Shown here: positions 42,224 through 51,576 of the stretch, piece after piece
How positions within the stretch are numbered: position 1 is the first letter of the stretch
Layout: the number at the start of each line of letters is the position of its first letter
Assembly: GCA_030374765.1 (NCBI GenBank)
Contig: JARGXX010000097.1
Location: 620,001 to 684,000, forward strand
Direction of reading: 5' to 3'
From: Agarophyton chilense
Lineage: Eukaryota > Rhodophyta > Florideophyceae > Gracilariales > Gracilariaceae
DNA: 64,000 nt
The notes under the pieces: model-generated
Databases searched by the model: none
Told to the model about the DNA's origin: nothing
What the model saw: only the letters and a program-made list of their open reading frames with translations
Made by a program: the position numbers and the translations under genes

Positions 42224-44428
42224 GCGGGTGGTGCTGCCTGAAGAAGAAGGTCCTCCGCAGCAGCAGAAAAGGAAACTCAAAGTTTGAAACTCGGTGACGC
42301 TTGACGCCACCCAGTGACCCCTGTGCGCCAACAGAGAATTTCCAATGCCAAAAGACGTGGATGCCACTCGGATGGACACGCTTTGACGTGCAGTTCTTTA
42401 TCACGGTGGAGAGCAACGCGCCTTGGCTTTTGATCGACACTCGCTCTTGCGCTTAGTGCCCATCTTGGGCGTTCCCTTTAGAACCTATATTGATTGTGTT
42501 CACTACTTGAGAGTGAGCGACTGATAAACAAAGCACGTTCCTTCTTCTAAACCCTTTGATTCTACGTGTGCTTTCGTGTCATCGTTCTTTGCTCATTCTT
42601 TTTGCGTGCCAGCTTTGGCTCTGGAGCGCTGTCTACGCGTGAATTCTATCCTTCTCCGGGTGAGCGTATCAGGGCACGAGACGGCAGATTATAGTCCCCA
42701 GCCCGATGTGAGGAACTTAATTTGGCGTACTTTGACATGATAACCCACAAAGACAATGTGATGTATCGTTCAACATAAATAATTTGCGCAATACAGATAC
42801 GCTCTGACAACAGTGCCGCCGCCCCCTCTGCATTTCTAGGGGATCGGCCGCTTTACCTAATAGTAGCGCGAGCCTTGAATCGCTACAGTGCGACTCAGGC
42901 TGAAGCATGTAGCTCCAGCCGATCGCCAAACGGTTCAAAGCTTATGCCTAGCATGCCATGCGACGCCGTGAAGCATCGTGCTTACTATTGCAGCTCTTTG
43001 TAAGAAAATGACCCCTAAAAAGTAGGACATATTTAATCTAAAAAGTAGAACGTATATCTATGTAAAGGTCTACGGACTACAAGCTATAATACAATTTGCA
43101 TAGTATTTTCAGCTTCGAAGTTGCCTTTGTCATCTTCACTTCCGAACGGAACCTCTACATGTCCTTCACAATTGCATTTGCAAAGTTTTCTTTCAAAGTC
43201 AATTAGGACAAGGATTCTCATCTGCTGTGACTTGATTTTGGTCTAAAGCTAGTGAGCAATCGCTTTCAAAATGTTTTAAGTCGGATACACCTCTCCAGCC
43301 AATCACTGTGATAGCATAGAAACAGCACCACCGGCATTCTTTAAGGGGAACGATTCTATTCGACGTATGTCACACAGACCTCACCAAAAAGTCGCACAAG
43401 AGTTTCCTAATCAGCAAGCATTGCAAAGCAGAAAGACGCTTACTGAATCAGTACTGAGCATCAATAATGGATGTCGTACACAACATACGGCACTGGCAAA
43501 GGAACATATTTCTGTTTTAGAAAAAGAACTATTTCATGTTTCTCAGGAGAATACATACGAGGAAAGTTTTTGAGAACACCGTGGAAGCGTGCTTTGCCCT
43601 GCCAATAGCCGGCTGGGCATTGCTGAATACCAAGATTAAATACTAGATTTAAGTCAGAAGGACAGAAAACATCTCAGCTTCATTTATTAGTCGTGTTTCC
43701 AGAGACGTTTGTTGGGCTCTATAAAAGATATGTTCTAGATACAGAAGACCAGCAAAGATGCACCGGATTTGCTCAGTTATTTCTTATAGGCTCACCGATC
43801 AATAACAAGATCTTTATTTCAATATTTACAAAAGGGCCCAAGCAGAAATTAGAGCTTCCGTTTGTATCTATGCACAACATCGTTGACGAAAAGAGGTGTG
43901 TTGCTCACCGGGCTTAGTATATGCACCAAAGCGACCAAAAACGAGAGAAGCATTGGTAATGATAGGCAGGATGGATGGAAGGCAAAGTATTCATTCGGAC
44001 CAACAAAATCACAACTTGGCATGAGATGAGAATTTAACACTACTGTATGAATATGGTTGAAACATTGGCCAGGGCTGAGAAATGCAGTTGTAAACTGCTA
44101 AAGTACATATAAACCACGAAGACGCCAATAAGGTTGCAGCTCTGATTTCGTTGGAAGTCGCTACTCGCTGTAATTCCAGATGTGGGATCACTACATTACA
44201 TTGGAACGAATGGCATTCGGGCATACGGAAATACACATAAATGAAGGCCCGTATCGTAGGGAGCAGCAATCCGCATGCTCACAAATCCCCGAAGTCATTT
44301 CGGTTTTAGGCACAAACAGGTTACACAATTGTGTAGTCTTCCTATACAAGAGAGAGCATTCTATTGCTCGTCGAAAACTGGCGGGCCCGATGTTCCTCCA
44401 CACCCTCTCTCCCCATCTTGTTTCAAAA
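42224..44428. other. intergenic with dispersed repeat R2
   Basis: No gene recognised. At 42668-42715 is the GGGCACGAGACGGC... motif also found at about 29555-29600. A copy of repeat R2 lies at 42823-43085. Further right only short ORFs occur. Confidence 0.5.
42823..43085 (+). repeat. dispersed fold-back repeat R2, copy 1
   Basis: It aligns with 48586-48875 (GGGATCGGCCRCTTTAC..., GACTCAGGCTGRAGC, GTAGAACGTATAT). The centre can fold: GAGCCTTGAATCG around 42870 pairs with CGGTTCAAAGCTT around 42930. Non-coding. Confidence 0.65.
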
Positions 44429-45010
44429 ATGATAGACGTAGCCGTTTTGCTCATTTTGTTTGCCCCCATGGTGCTGGCTTCTACTTGCCATGTGGATTCT
44501 CCGCTTCCATCCTCAGCGGTCGGCAGATCACTTACAATGAAAAGACCCTGTGACGGGTACCGCTTCTTCGCATACTCTTCGGTTTCAGTCAATGACACAG
44601 AACTGCTTTACAAACCATTTCAGGGGGATTACAGCCACGGCTCCGAGAATCCAGGCCATCTCTGCGCTCAAACCTACATCTTCAAGATTCGGAAATCGAG
44701 TCCAATGATGATTGAGCTCCCACGTCTCCAAATACCACCAGGTATCAGTCCGTTTGGCGACTATTGCGAAAGGGAACAAACTAGAGTCCAGAAGGTTTCG
44801 TGGCCGATGGGATCTTCGCGAACACGATTTATCGCCGGAATGAACACCACTCTCAATGGTATGAAACATTTGCGAGATAATGAATGCCGTCGCGATGAAT
44901 CTGGAATGCAGTTTCCGCAGTTGCACTCTGAGCAATACCTGAACCCATGGCTGGAAGCGCCCATCACATATTTACAGGGTATTGCATACAAGTTTGACCT
45001 GTGTCTGTAG
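44429..45010 (+). CDS. small secreted protein, unknown function (193 aa)
   Basis: The ATG at 44429 was selected because it starts a good signal peptide (MIDVAVLLILFAPMVLAST); in-frame ATGs at 44390 and 44180 would bury it. The mature chain has about six cysteines (TCHVDS, RPCDGYRF, HLCAQTY, GDYCERE, NECRRDES, DLCL) spread along its length, suggesting disulfide pairs. It contains FFAYSSVSVNDTELLYKPF and two possible N-glycosylation sites (NDT, NTT). No family recognised. Intact single exon to TAG at 45008-45010. Confidence 0.65.
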   Translation: MIDVAVLLILFAPMVLASTCHVDSPLPSSAVGRSLTMKRPCDGYRFFAYSSVSVNDTELLYKPFQGDYSHGSENPGHLCAQTYIFKIRKSSPMMIELPRLQIPPGISPFGDYCEREQTRVQKVSWPMGSSRTRFIAGMNTTLNGMKHLRDNECRRDESGMQFPQLHSEQYLNPWLEAPITYLQGIAYKFDLCL

Positions 45011-46006
45011 TCGCCCTAGCATAGACATAATGGCACAAACACACATATTAAACATTTCCTCTTCTTTTGTGAAGTCCAGACAACGCCTTCTACCTAAATG
45101 ATCGATGTGTTTTTTCTTCAACCAATTGTTCGGCGTCTTCAATGCTGCATTTTGACATATTTCATTCTCGCCTCTCCCATTCCTTCACGCCCTTATGGTA
45201 CCTCCGATATTGTATCCGGGACATACAAATGTTCAAAAGAAGTTTGGAATGAAGTGAAACGTTTCCAAGTTCATCCTCTTTCATTCAAGAGGTAGTTTGC
45301 ATTCGAACCCGTATTGCTCGTCACTCAACAAAGCATGAGTTCATGGACATCCAATGAAATGGAGGTAAAGGTATGGTTTCGGCCAATCACCCTCGGTGCT
45401 CAGAAGTTTACTCGCGAAAACCCCATAGACTAGTGTCTATACGACCGGGGCAATTGTTCGAAATTGATTATTTTTTGAAGGAGAGAGACGAGAAAGTTTC
45501 TTTTCTCAGTCGTAAATACTCATCTGTAGCATACCCTGATTGTGAACAAAACTATCTGTTCACAATCCTGTCGTAGGTATTTAAAATTAGAGCCACATAA
45601 TTACAGTTTTACTCTGGGAATTCTCATATATTGTGTGTCAATCGTGGCTACGGAATTTTTCACTAGAAATGGTTTTTCGTAAATCCTCTAATACTTGACC
45701 ATCCATTTGTATTCAATATTTTTGTTGTTTTTGAAATGTCGATTCAGAGTTTGAGCTGTTTGTAAAACATTACCGTAGAAATACTGTACTAATGAGCTCA
45801 CGAAGATGAGATCGATGCACTGAGCTGCCAGATGTCGTCCTTTCACGCGTCCTGGGATAAATTTCGATAATTTAAAAGTTAAGAATGGCAGAGAGATCCT
45901 TTCCAAAAAGAATTTCACAGAATTAAGACGCCAGCTAGCATAAAGTCTGTGGACCAACAGTCTCCCAGTACTCTCACTTCGTGTCTTCAATGCCTTTTGT
46001 CACTTT
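45011..46006. other. intergenic
   Basis: Only short ORFs; one at 45098-45295 begins with a hydrophobic stretch but is too short to support. A hairpin with a perfect 10-bp stem (45538-45547 with 45558-45567) lies here and could be a transcript-end structure; this is not established. Confidence 0.45.
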
Positions 46007-47377
46007 TCAATTCTTGGCTGTAGCACGAAGAAGATTTCGCCCTGTCATATTCGGAAGGCCGGTGCTCTCTACCCATTGTCCCAGGTTATTGCGATAGCAG
46101 TCGCCTTGCGAGATGGGGAAGAGAGAAGGAACCTCGAAATGACGACGTAGACTCATCTCCTTATGATCGCCCTTCAACTGAAACAAATCTACAGGAAAAC
46201 GATATCCGAGTTTTCGATTCAGTGTCCATCCCAGCATTCCCCGGAAATGCACAGCCGCGCCTGGAGAACCCTTCAACGTAAGAGTAACATCTTGATGGCG
46301 CCATTGCTGATGAAGATGAGCGTGGAAGGTATATACATTTGAACTCGTTGTTACGGTTACGAAGTGCATCTGTTGCTTCATGCTAATCTGAATCGGTCCG
46401 TTCTTGTAATTTGAAGTAATACGCTTCCCATTCAGCCGCACGACCTGAGTCCAATTGTTTGCCGACCCCTCCTCCAAGTCCAGAGATACCGACACTTTAC
46501 TGCCTCTTTGACAATTGTCTTTTCTTCCGAACTGCAATCCAAATGCATCAAAGTAGGTACGTGGAAAGAGATCCTTTTGCTTCTTCGCAGGTGCATTTCG
46601 CATCTTGCTGACAAGCAAATCACCAGAACCATCCCCGAACAAGATGTAGTTTTTGCCTGCTTCCCCATGAAAATCAAAACTGGATCCATCGAACCCTTTG
46701 AGATGAGGATCGCCTTCCCCGTCTGCATCTCCCCCGCAGTTGGGTGGGCTTGTCATGATGTTTCCATCCCCATTGTCAATGGCATCTTTGACGGCTTGTG
46801 CTGTTTCTGCAGGACTAGCGTCGCCATTATCCTCGCCTATTTGTCTACCGGCGCGGTTATTGTTCAAGTCCATTATGCGTTCTTCGATTTGGTTTGGATT
46901 GGAAATCTCATATGCATCACTCCAGTCCTTTGCATTTTCCGCGCCCAATTCCTGAGTAAGGCGTGCATTGAAGTAGGTGTGACGAAAAGCGTCCTTCTCG
47001 TTATTGCGACCTGGACCCTCTGGATATTGCTCCTCTGTCACTCTAAAAGACTCGTCTCTGATATTGCTCACGGTTCCTATTTCGCCCATGTTGAATACCC
47101 CTGTCGTCTTTAGCCCGGGGCCATCGGGATCGAAGTCCAAATCTTCATATTCACTGTTAATCCATTCACGATCCTCGGTAGACTCATTTCCGCAATCACC
47201 AGACCCTTCGTATCCATATCGAACCACTTGAGGGAGCTTCGTCACACCATCAAAATCAGTAGTAGGGATGGCCGCTTGGGACAGCTTATTCCTATAATTC
47301 ACTGGAAGGGCCGTCGCGGTTATATTCAGAACAAAGAAAATGGTACAGATAGTGGAAAAAAAGAATGTTGGAGTCAT
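46007..47377 (-). CDS. secreted protein with DAFRH-type domain and vWD-like domain (456 aa)
   Basis: The open frame begins at 47554, but the ATG at 47377 (MTPTFFFSTICTIFFVLNITATALP) gives a normal signal peptide; another leader-like Met lies at 47506, so the start is uncertain. Residues about 123-185 carry NEKDAFRHTYFNARLT ... MDLNNNRAGRQIG, a pattern I associate with a domain of unknown function in bacterial secreted proteins (DUF6973-like; from memory, unchecked). Residues about 222-330 start GDPHLKGFDGSSFDFHGEAG, the opening signature of von Willebrand type D-like/root-cap-like domains, and run on through KNYILFGDGSGDLLVSKM. Two extracellular modules in one intact exon suggest an adhesive or wall protein. 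Function not known. Confidence 0.7.
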   Translation of the reverse strand: MTPTFFFSTICTIFFVLNITATALPVNYRNKLSQAAIPTTDFDGVTKLPQVVRYGYEGSGDCGNESTEDREWINSEYEDLDFDPDGPGLKTTGVFNMGEIGTVSNIRDESFRVTEEQYPEGPGRNNEKDAFRHTYFNARLTQELGAENAKDWSDAYEISNPNQIEERIMDLNNNRAGRQIGEDNGDASPAETAQAVKDAIDNGDGNIMTSPPNCGGDADGEGDPHLKGFDGSSFDFHGEAGKNYILFGDGSGDLLVSKMRNAPAKKQKDLFPRTYFDAFGLQFGRKDNCQRGSKVSVSLDLEEGSANNWTQVVRLNGKRITSNYKNGPIQISMKQQMHFVTVTTSSNVYTFHAHLHQQWRHQDVTLTLKGSPGAAVHFRGMLGWTLNRKLGYRFPVDLFQLKGDHKEMSLRRHFEVPSLFPISQGDCYRNNLGQWVESTGLPNMTGRNLLRATAKN

Positions 47378-48456
47378 AATTGCCTGTATGGAACTATCTT
47401 GTGGTACAAAAGTCAAAAATACCTTGGGACAATTCGTTCGATGATAATCGCCTCTCACTCTCCAGAACAAGTGCAAAAGAAGCATAAGTAAAACTTTTCT
47501 GGCCATTGTTTGGACCCACCAATTCAGAATATATCGACAAGAATTCCCGAGCACGAAGAATCTCCGAGAGAGATTGAAATGAAATTATTAGCTTACTTAC
47601 ATCTCCATCCCAAGACACATTTCAACAAGTGTTTCGTTACTGTTTCACAGCGAGAGGAGGAATCATGGCAAAATGCTTTGAATGAAATTCTTCAAAGACA
47701 GGTTCGTGAACAAAGAGGGTAAGTGTTTACAGTTGTAGGTGTGGTGAGAGCTCGTGATCATGCCAATCGTTTAACCTCTGTATGATACAAGAACGACATG
47801 CAGAATTCTAGGAATTATGTTAAGGGCTTGTTGGAAAGAGCTCAACAAGAAATCAAAAACGTCTAGGTGATGGCAAGTTCAGGAGGCACTACTTTCGAAC
47901 AATAAATATTCAAACTACCATCTCTGAGCTGCCGTTCAAGCCTGTAGTGTTGCGGGAAAAGATGGAGGTCTCTAACCTTCAGTGGTAGAGTATCGGCAAG
48001 TATCAGGGGTTTGAAACATGCAAGCATTGAGTTGCCGAGAGCGTTGTGATTCTTTTTCCTATTTTTCAGTGGCCGAACGCTTCGTTTTGGAGTGTCCCAC
48101 GGACGGGGCAGATGCACGACTTTCTCCAGCTGTGATGGGTACGATAATCGGTTGAGACTACCGCAGTGGGAAACGGAAGAGATACTGAAGCGGAGGATTC
48201 GAGCTAACAGATACGCTTGGGTGTACGCTCGTTGCCTTGTTGAATTGCTCGCGTCAGCACTGTAGTATTTGTGACAATGCGCAACGTACGGCACGCCTGC
48301 CGTCCACTCCTCGACCACTTTTAAATCTGCGCGACATCCCAGACGCTCCTTCCGAGCCTCCTAACCAATTTTGGCGACCGCTTTGCAATCGAGCGCAGCC
48401 TACTGCGACTGAACAGACAGGTTCGCGGCGGCAGCTGCTGTAAAAGTAAGGTATGA

Positions 48457-48552
48457 GTAGGGTCACGAGGCCAGATCGAAGACAGGCCATAATCCACTTC
48501 ATACACTGTCACCGATCGTAAGACAGCTGTAGCTCCTCCCCGAGGTATAGTG
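48457..48552 (+). repeat. dispersed repeat R1, copy 2
   Basis: Aligns with 37310-37405. Here it sits directly before R2, suggesting both modules belong to one larger non-coding element. Confidence 0.65.
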
Positions 48553-48585
48553 TAACACAGAGTTGCTGGCAAAAGAGTGGCCGGA

Positions 48586-48875
48586 CCTCCTGGATGGTGT
48601 AGGGGGGATCGGCCACTTTACTTTTACAGTAGCTCGAGCCCTGAACGGCTATAGTGTGACTCAGGCTGGAGCTTGTGGCTCCTGTCGAGCGCCTAGCTGT
48701 TCAGGGCTTGAAATTACAACATCTCAGGACGCCTCGCGGTGCCGTGCGTAATAATTTGGGTTTTCCTAATGAACGACACCTTTTAATGTAGAACGTATAT
48801 ATTCTAGACAGTAGAACGTTTATCAAAGTAAAACTGTCTAGGCTCCAACCTACGTCGCAAATCCATCGTAGGAGG
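48586..48875 (+). repeat. dispersed fold-back repeat R2, copy 2
   Basis: Aligns with 42823-43085. AGCCCTGAAC near 48640 pairs with GTTCAGGGCTT near 48697. Between the two copies one C-G pair of this stem is replaced by T-A, while another position is a mismatch, so conservation of the fold is possible but not firm. Confidence 0.65.
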
Positions 48876-49320
48876 TCAGTGGCGTCTCCTAGAGTTATCT
48901 ATCGTATTAATAGATCTTACTAAAGAAGGGTGGGTCTGGAATTTATTTCAGGGATCCAGCCAGACCTTCCATTTGTATACCCTCACCAGTATCAGTGTTA
49001 CAGCTGCGAACCCTGGGAGGGATGCCGAAGAAGAGCTTTGCACCACCCCCTTGTCTCACTTCCCCCTTCTACTACGGAAGGCAAGGCGCACGCGTCGCGC
49101 TACCACACACCCGCACGGCGTGAGCTGCATTACACCGCTTCCCTCTCCGCCATCTATTATGACAACCCCTAAACCAATACGGTGGCTTTCTCAATGCTCA
49201 GAAATACGTCATCAAAAATGCTGTGCCACATTGCGTAGGCAGAGGTACGCGCTGAAAGAATGGAGATCGAAAGTAGCTTGTCTCCGTAAGGGAGTCCGAC
49301 GGCGTCCGCCGCCAGTGTAG

Positions 49321-49711
49321 TGTGGAGATCTGCCCCCTTCCTCCCTTTCCGGGAGGCACCGCCGCCGTCGCTCGTTTATTTGTACCCAGAAACGGATTTC
49401 TGTGTCGACCCGCCAATGTAAAGTGGCCCGGTGATCGGCACTGATATTTGCACCTAGTGTGTATTCGACAGAGAAGTCAGGTGAAAACAAGACGATGTCA
49501 GTTGAGGACTACTGATTGTAGAGAAACAACCAGTAGTCCTCTCTTTATACTCAAAGAGAAGAACACGTAAGCACAAGGAAGTAGAATAGTATGCTCACGT
49601 AAACATGTTCAAATACAAAAGCAAGCTATAGTCGCGAAAACAATAAAAGATATGCATTCAAATACAAATACAAACGTCACTGAGAGTGTGCACGTGTCAG
49701 ATTGCGTCACA
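49321..49711 (-). repeat. copia 3' LTR (391 bp)
   Basis: It runs TGTGGAGATCTGCC to GCGTCACA in plus reading. It matches the shortened copy at 17145-17301 at both ends and has an extra AT-rich middle of about 230 bp. It lies beside a short purine tract of the element. Boundaries come from comparing two copies. Confidence 0.55.
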
Positions 49712-50149
49712 CCATCCCTCGAAGAGATCGTTGAGTTTTTCAACTGTTTTCTCATCACCTCCAAGCAAGTAGAATGCTTAGTCTAGCTCATCAACAGTGC
49801 GCACAAGAATTTGTTTTCAGCAACATGAGCAGCTTCGACACAACAGATAGATAATCTCAATAAAAGTAACAGCGGCTTAGTGCTAGAAATATCCAAAAAC
49901 GTTTGCTACTTTTAAAAACCTTCGATAAAAGTTAAAACCATGTCGAAGAAAGAAAAACCTTCGCACGAGGAAAAGGTAAAGCCTTGAGTATATTACTAAA
50001 TCATATAAATCTTGAAGATAATAAGATAGGAATCCATAAAACACATAGCAGAAACGCAAAGAAAAGCAAAGCATAGTAAGAATAAGAAAATTCTGTTAAG
50101 ATTAGTGATCGGAGCACTACATCATGATTTCAACAAACGAAAAAGCTTG
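49712..50149 (-). other. copia segment between pol and 3' LTR
   Basis: It aligns with 17302-17735. A short hydrophobic open frame is present in both copies at the matching place (50074-49883 here, 17700-17467 in copy 1), ending in L[KT]VANVF. It is probably decayed pol tail or untranslated sequence; an encoded membrane peptide is not excluded. Confidence 0.45.
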
Positions 50150-50272
50150 TTAGCTTTGGTACGAAAATGATTTCGTCAACAGATCTGCAGGTTGCCGAGA
50201 GGATTCTATTTCAATGCGTTCAACAACTCCAGAATCAACAAGATCCTTCACATGGTGGAACCGAATAGAGAT

Positions 50273-50571
50273 AGTAAGTATTGAGCAGTATTTGGGTACT
50301 AGGTGGTATCTGAGGCAGGCTGAGGTATGGGAGGTAGCTGCCATACATTAGTCAGATGACCTTGAGGTGCAGCACCTTGTGTTTATATGCTTTCTTAGAC
50401 AGTCAAGATGAATGTACAGTACAAGTAATAAAATTACTAAGCTAAGCGGGTGCAAGTAACACAAGTGCTCTCGTGCATAATGGTTCTCTCGTGCATCTTT
50501 TTGTATTCTGTCGACATACGTAATGGTTCTCTCGTGCATCTGTTTGTATTCTGTCGACATTCGTAGATAAG
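50273..50571. repeat. ~300-bp insertion within copia RNase H
   Basis: Relative to copy 1 (17870/17871) about 300 bases are inserted between AATAGAGATAG and GCTTATTCC. AGATA-like sequence occurs at both edges and may be a target duplication. The inserted sequence has no coding capacity and includes a 43-bp tandem repeat. Class unknown; possibly a solo LTR or a small non-autonomous element. Confidence 0.5.
50478..50563 (+). repeat. 43-bp tandem repeat, two units
   Basis: Unit 1 (50478-50520) and unit 2 (50521-50563) both read TAATGGTTCTCTCGTGCATC..., differing at two positions. A partial unit precedes them. Confidence 0.85.
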
Positions 50572-50620
50572 CTTATTCCTATCCGTGAGATTGTCGTTCT
50601 TCACCTTGTATCTCGCGACT

Positions 50621-51183
50621 TGTGAGATGGCGCCGAAAGGCGTGTAAGTTTCCTAGAGGCGCGATCCGTGCGGAGTCTGTAAGCGGGGCGTGCGAGTCAC
50701 ACGAGGCCGGTCGGGGAACGGTGACGCGTGGAGACGAGCGCCAGCACCGGGCAGTCGTAGGGAGACTAGGCGGTTGGGAACGTCAGGCGCGATCAAGGTA
50801 CGCGCGAAGAGTCCGAACGGCTTGTAAACCTGTAGATATCTCGTGCGGAGTAACGCTTCAGGTCTGCTTTAAAAACGATACTTAGACTAGGACGGTGGTG
50901 CTTACCCTTTACTGTTTGGAGGGTGGTGGGGAGCAGAGGTGCATAAGTAGTGTGCGCCTCCGAGCTGCAACCCGCATTACAGTCGGTGGTGGCGCCTGCA
51001 CCCACGTGGCGGAAATATCACGGGGTGGGGGACGCCAACTACCTACAACTATGCTACGTGTTAATCTACTGTACATGTCCGTCCGGTGTGTTATCTTCGC
51101 ACACGTGTGCGACCAGGCCACTTGCACTCAGTCCTGACCACGCCCTTCTTACCTGACAACCCGCTCGGATTCACTATACTACA
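50621..51183 (-). repeat. element B 3' LTR (563 bp)
   Basis: In plus reading it starts TGTGAGATGGCG and ends ACTATACTACA; in element sense it starts TGTAGTATAG and ends CTCACA. Matches 61702-62264 over its full length. Next to the PPT at 51184. Confidence 0.95.
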
Positions 51184-51196
51184 GACCCCCCTCCTA
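51184..51196 (-). promoter_or_regulatory. polypurine tract of element B
   Basis: The plus strand reads GACCCCCCTCCTA; the element-sense strand is TAGGAGGGGGGTC immediately before the 3' LTR. Confidence 0.85.
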
Positions 51197-51462
51197 GAGC
51201 GCGCGACGTCCTCGGAGCGCCAATATCCTAGGCGGTAGCTGGTTGAGCGCGCACCGAGCGGACACGGCGTTACGTTCGCGGACCGACACGAAACGCGCTA
51301 GAAGCGACCGGTCGCGTTATACGGGCCCGTTCGGAGATCCGCATTGGGCCAAAGCTGCCCGGAAAGGCCTGTAATAGCGCAGCCGTCCGGGAGTAGACGT
51401 TATATCGCAGCCGTTCGGTAGTGCCCGTCGAATCGCGCCCGCCGGCGAGCGGTCGTCGGTGG

Positions 51463-51470
51463 TGTATTTA
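51463..51470 (+). promoter_or_regulatory. TATA-like box upstream of element B antisense ORF
   Basis: GTATTTAAGC contains TATTTAAG about 110 bp upstream of the ATG at 51577, on the antisense strand. Several CCGNNCGG palindromes cluster between it and the LTR (about 51250-51500). Suggests the antisense ORF has its own promoter; no transcript data. Confidence 0.4.
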
Positions 51471-51576
51471 AGCACGTCTTTGTCCCGGGCGGAGTGACGG
51501 GTAGACTCCAGAGAGGACCGTTGCGGCAGTTCCGAAGAGTACGGACTCAGAGGCCGCGTGTCCGTTTGGTTCAACC

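Larger units (their letters stand above)
47378..49320. other. intergenic with dispersed repeats R1 and R2
   Basis: No gene recognised; the open frames on both strands around 47863-48570 lack domains. Repeat modules R1 (48457-48552) and R2 (48586-48875) lie next to each other. From about 48930 to 49320 the sequence is mixed and ends at the copia LTR. Confidence 0.5.
50150..50615 (-). pseudogene. copia pol, RNase H C-terminus (left piece)
   Basis: The minus strand encodes ISIRFHHVKDLVDSGVVERI then SSRQPADLLTKSF, the standard copia RNase H end. The piece is cut at 50615 by element B and additionally interrupted by an approximately 300-bp insertion (50273-50571). Confidence 0.75.
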
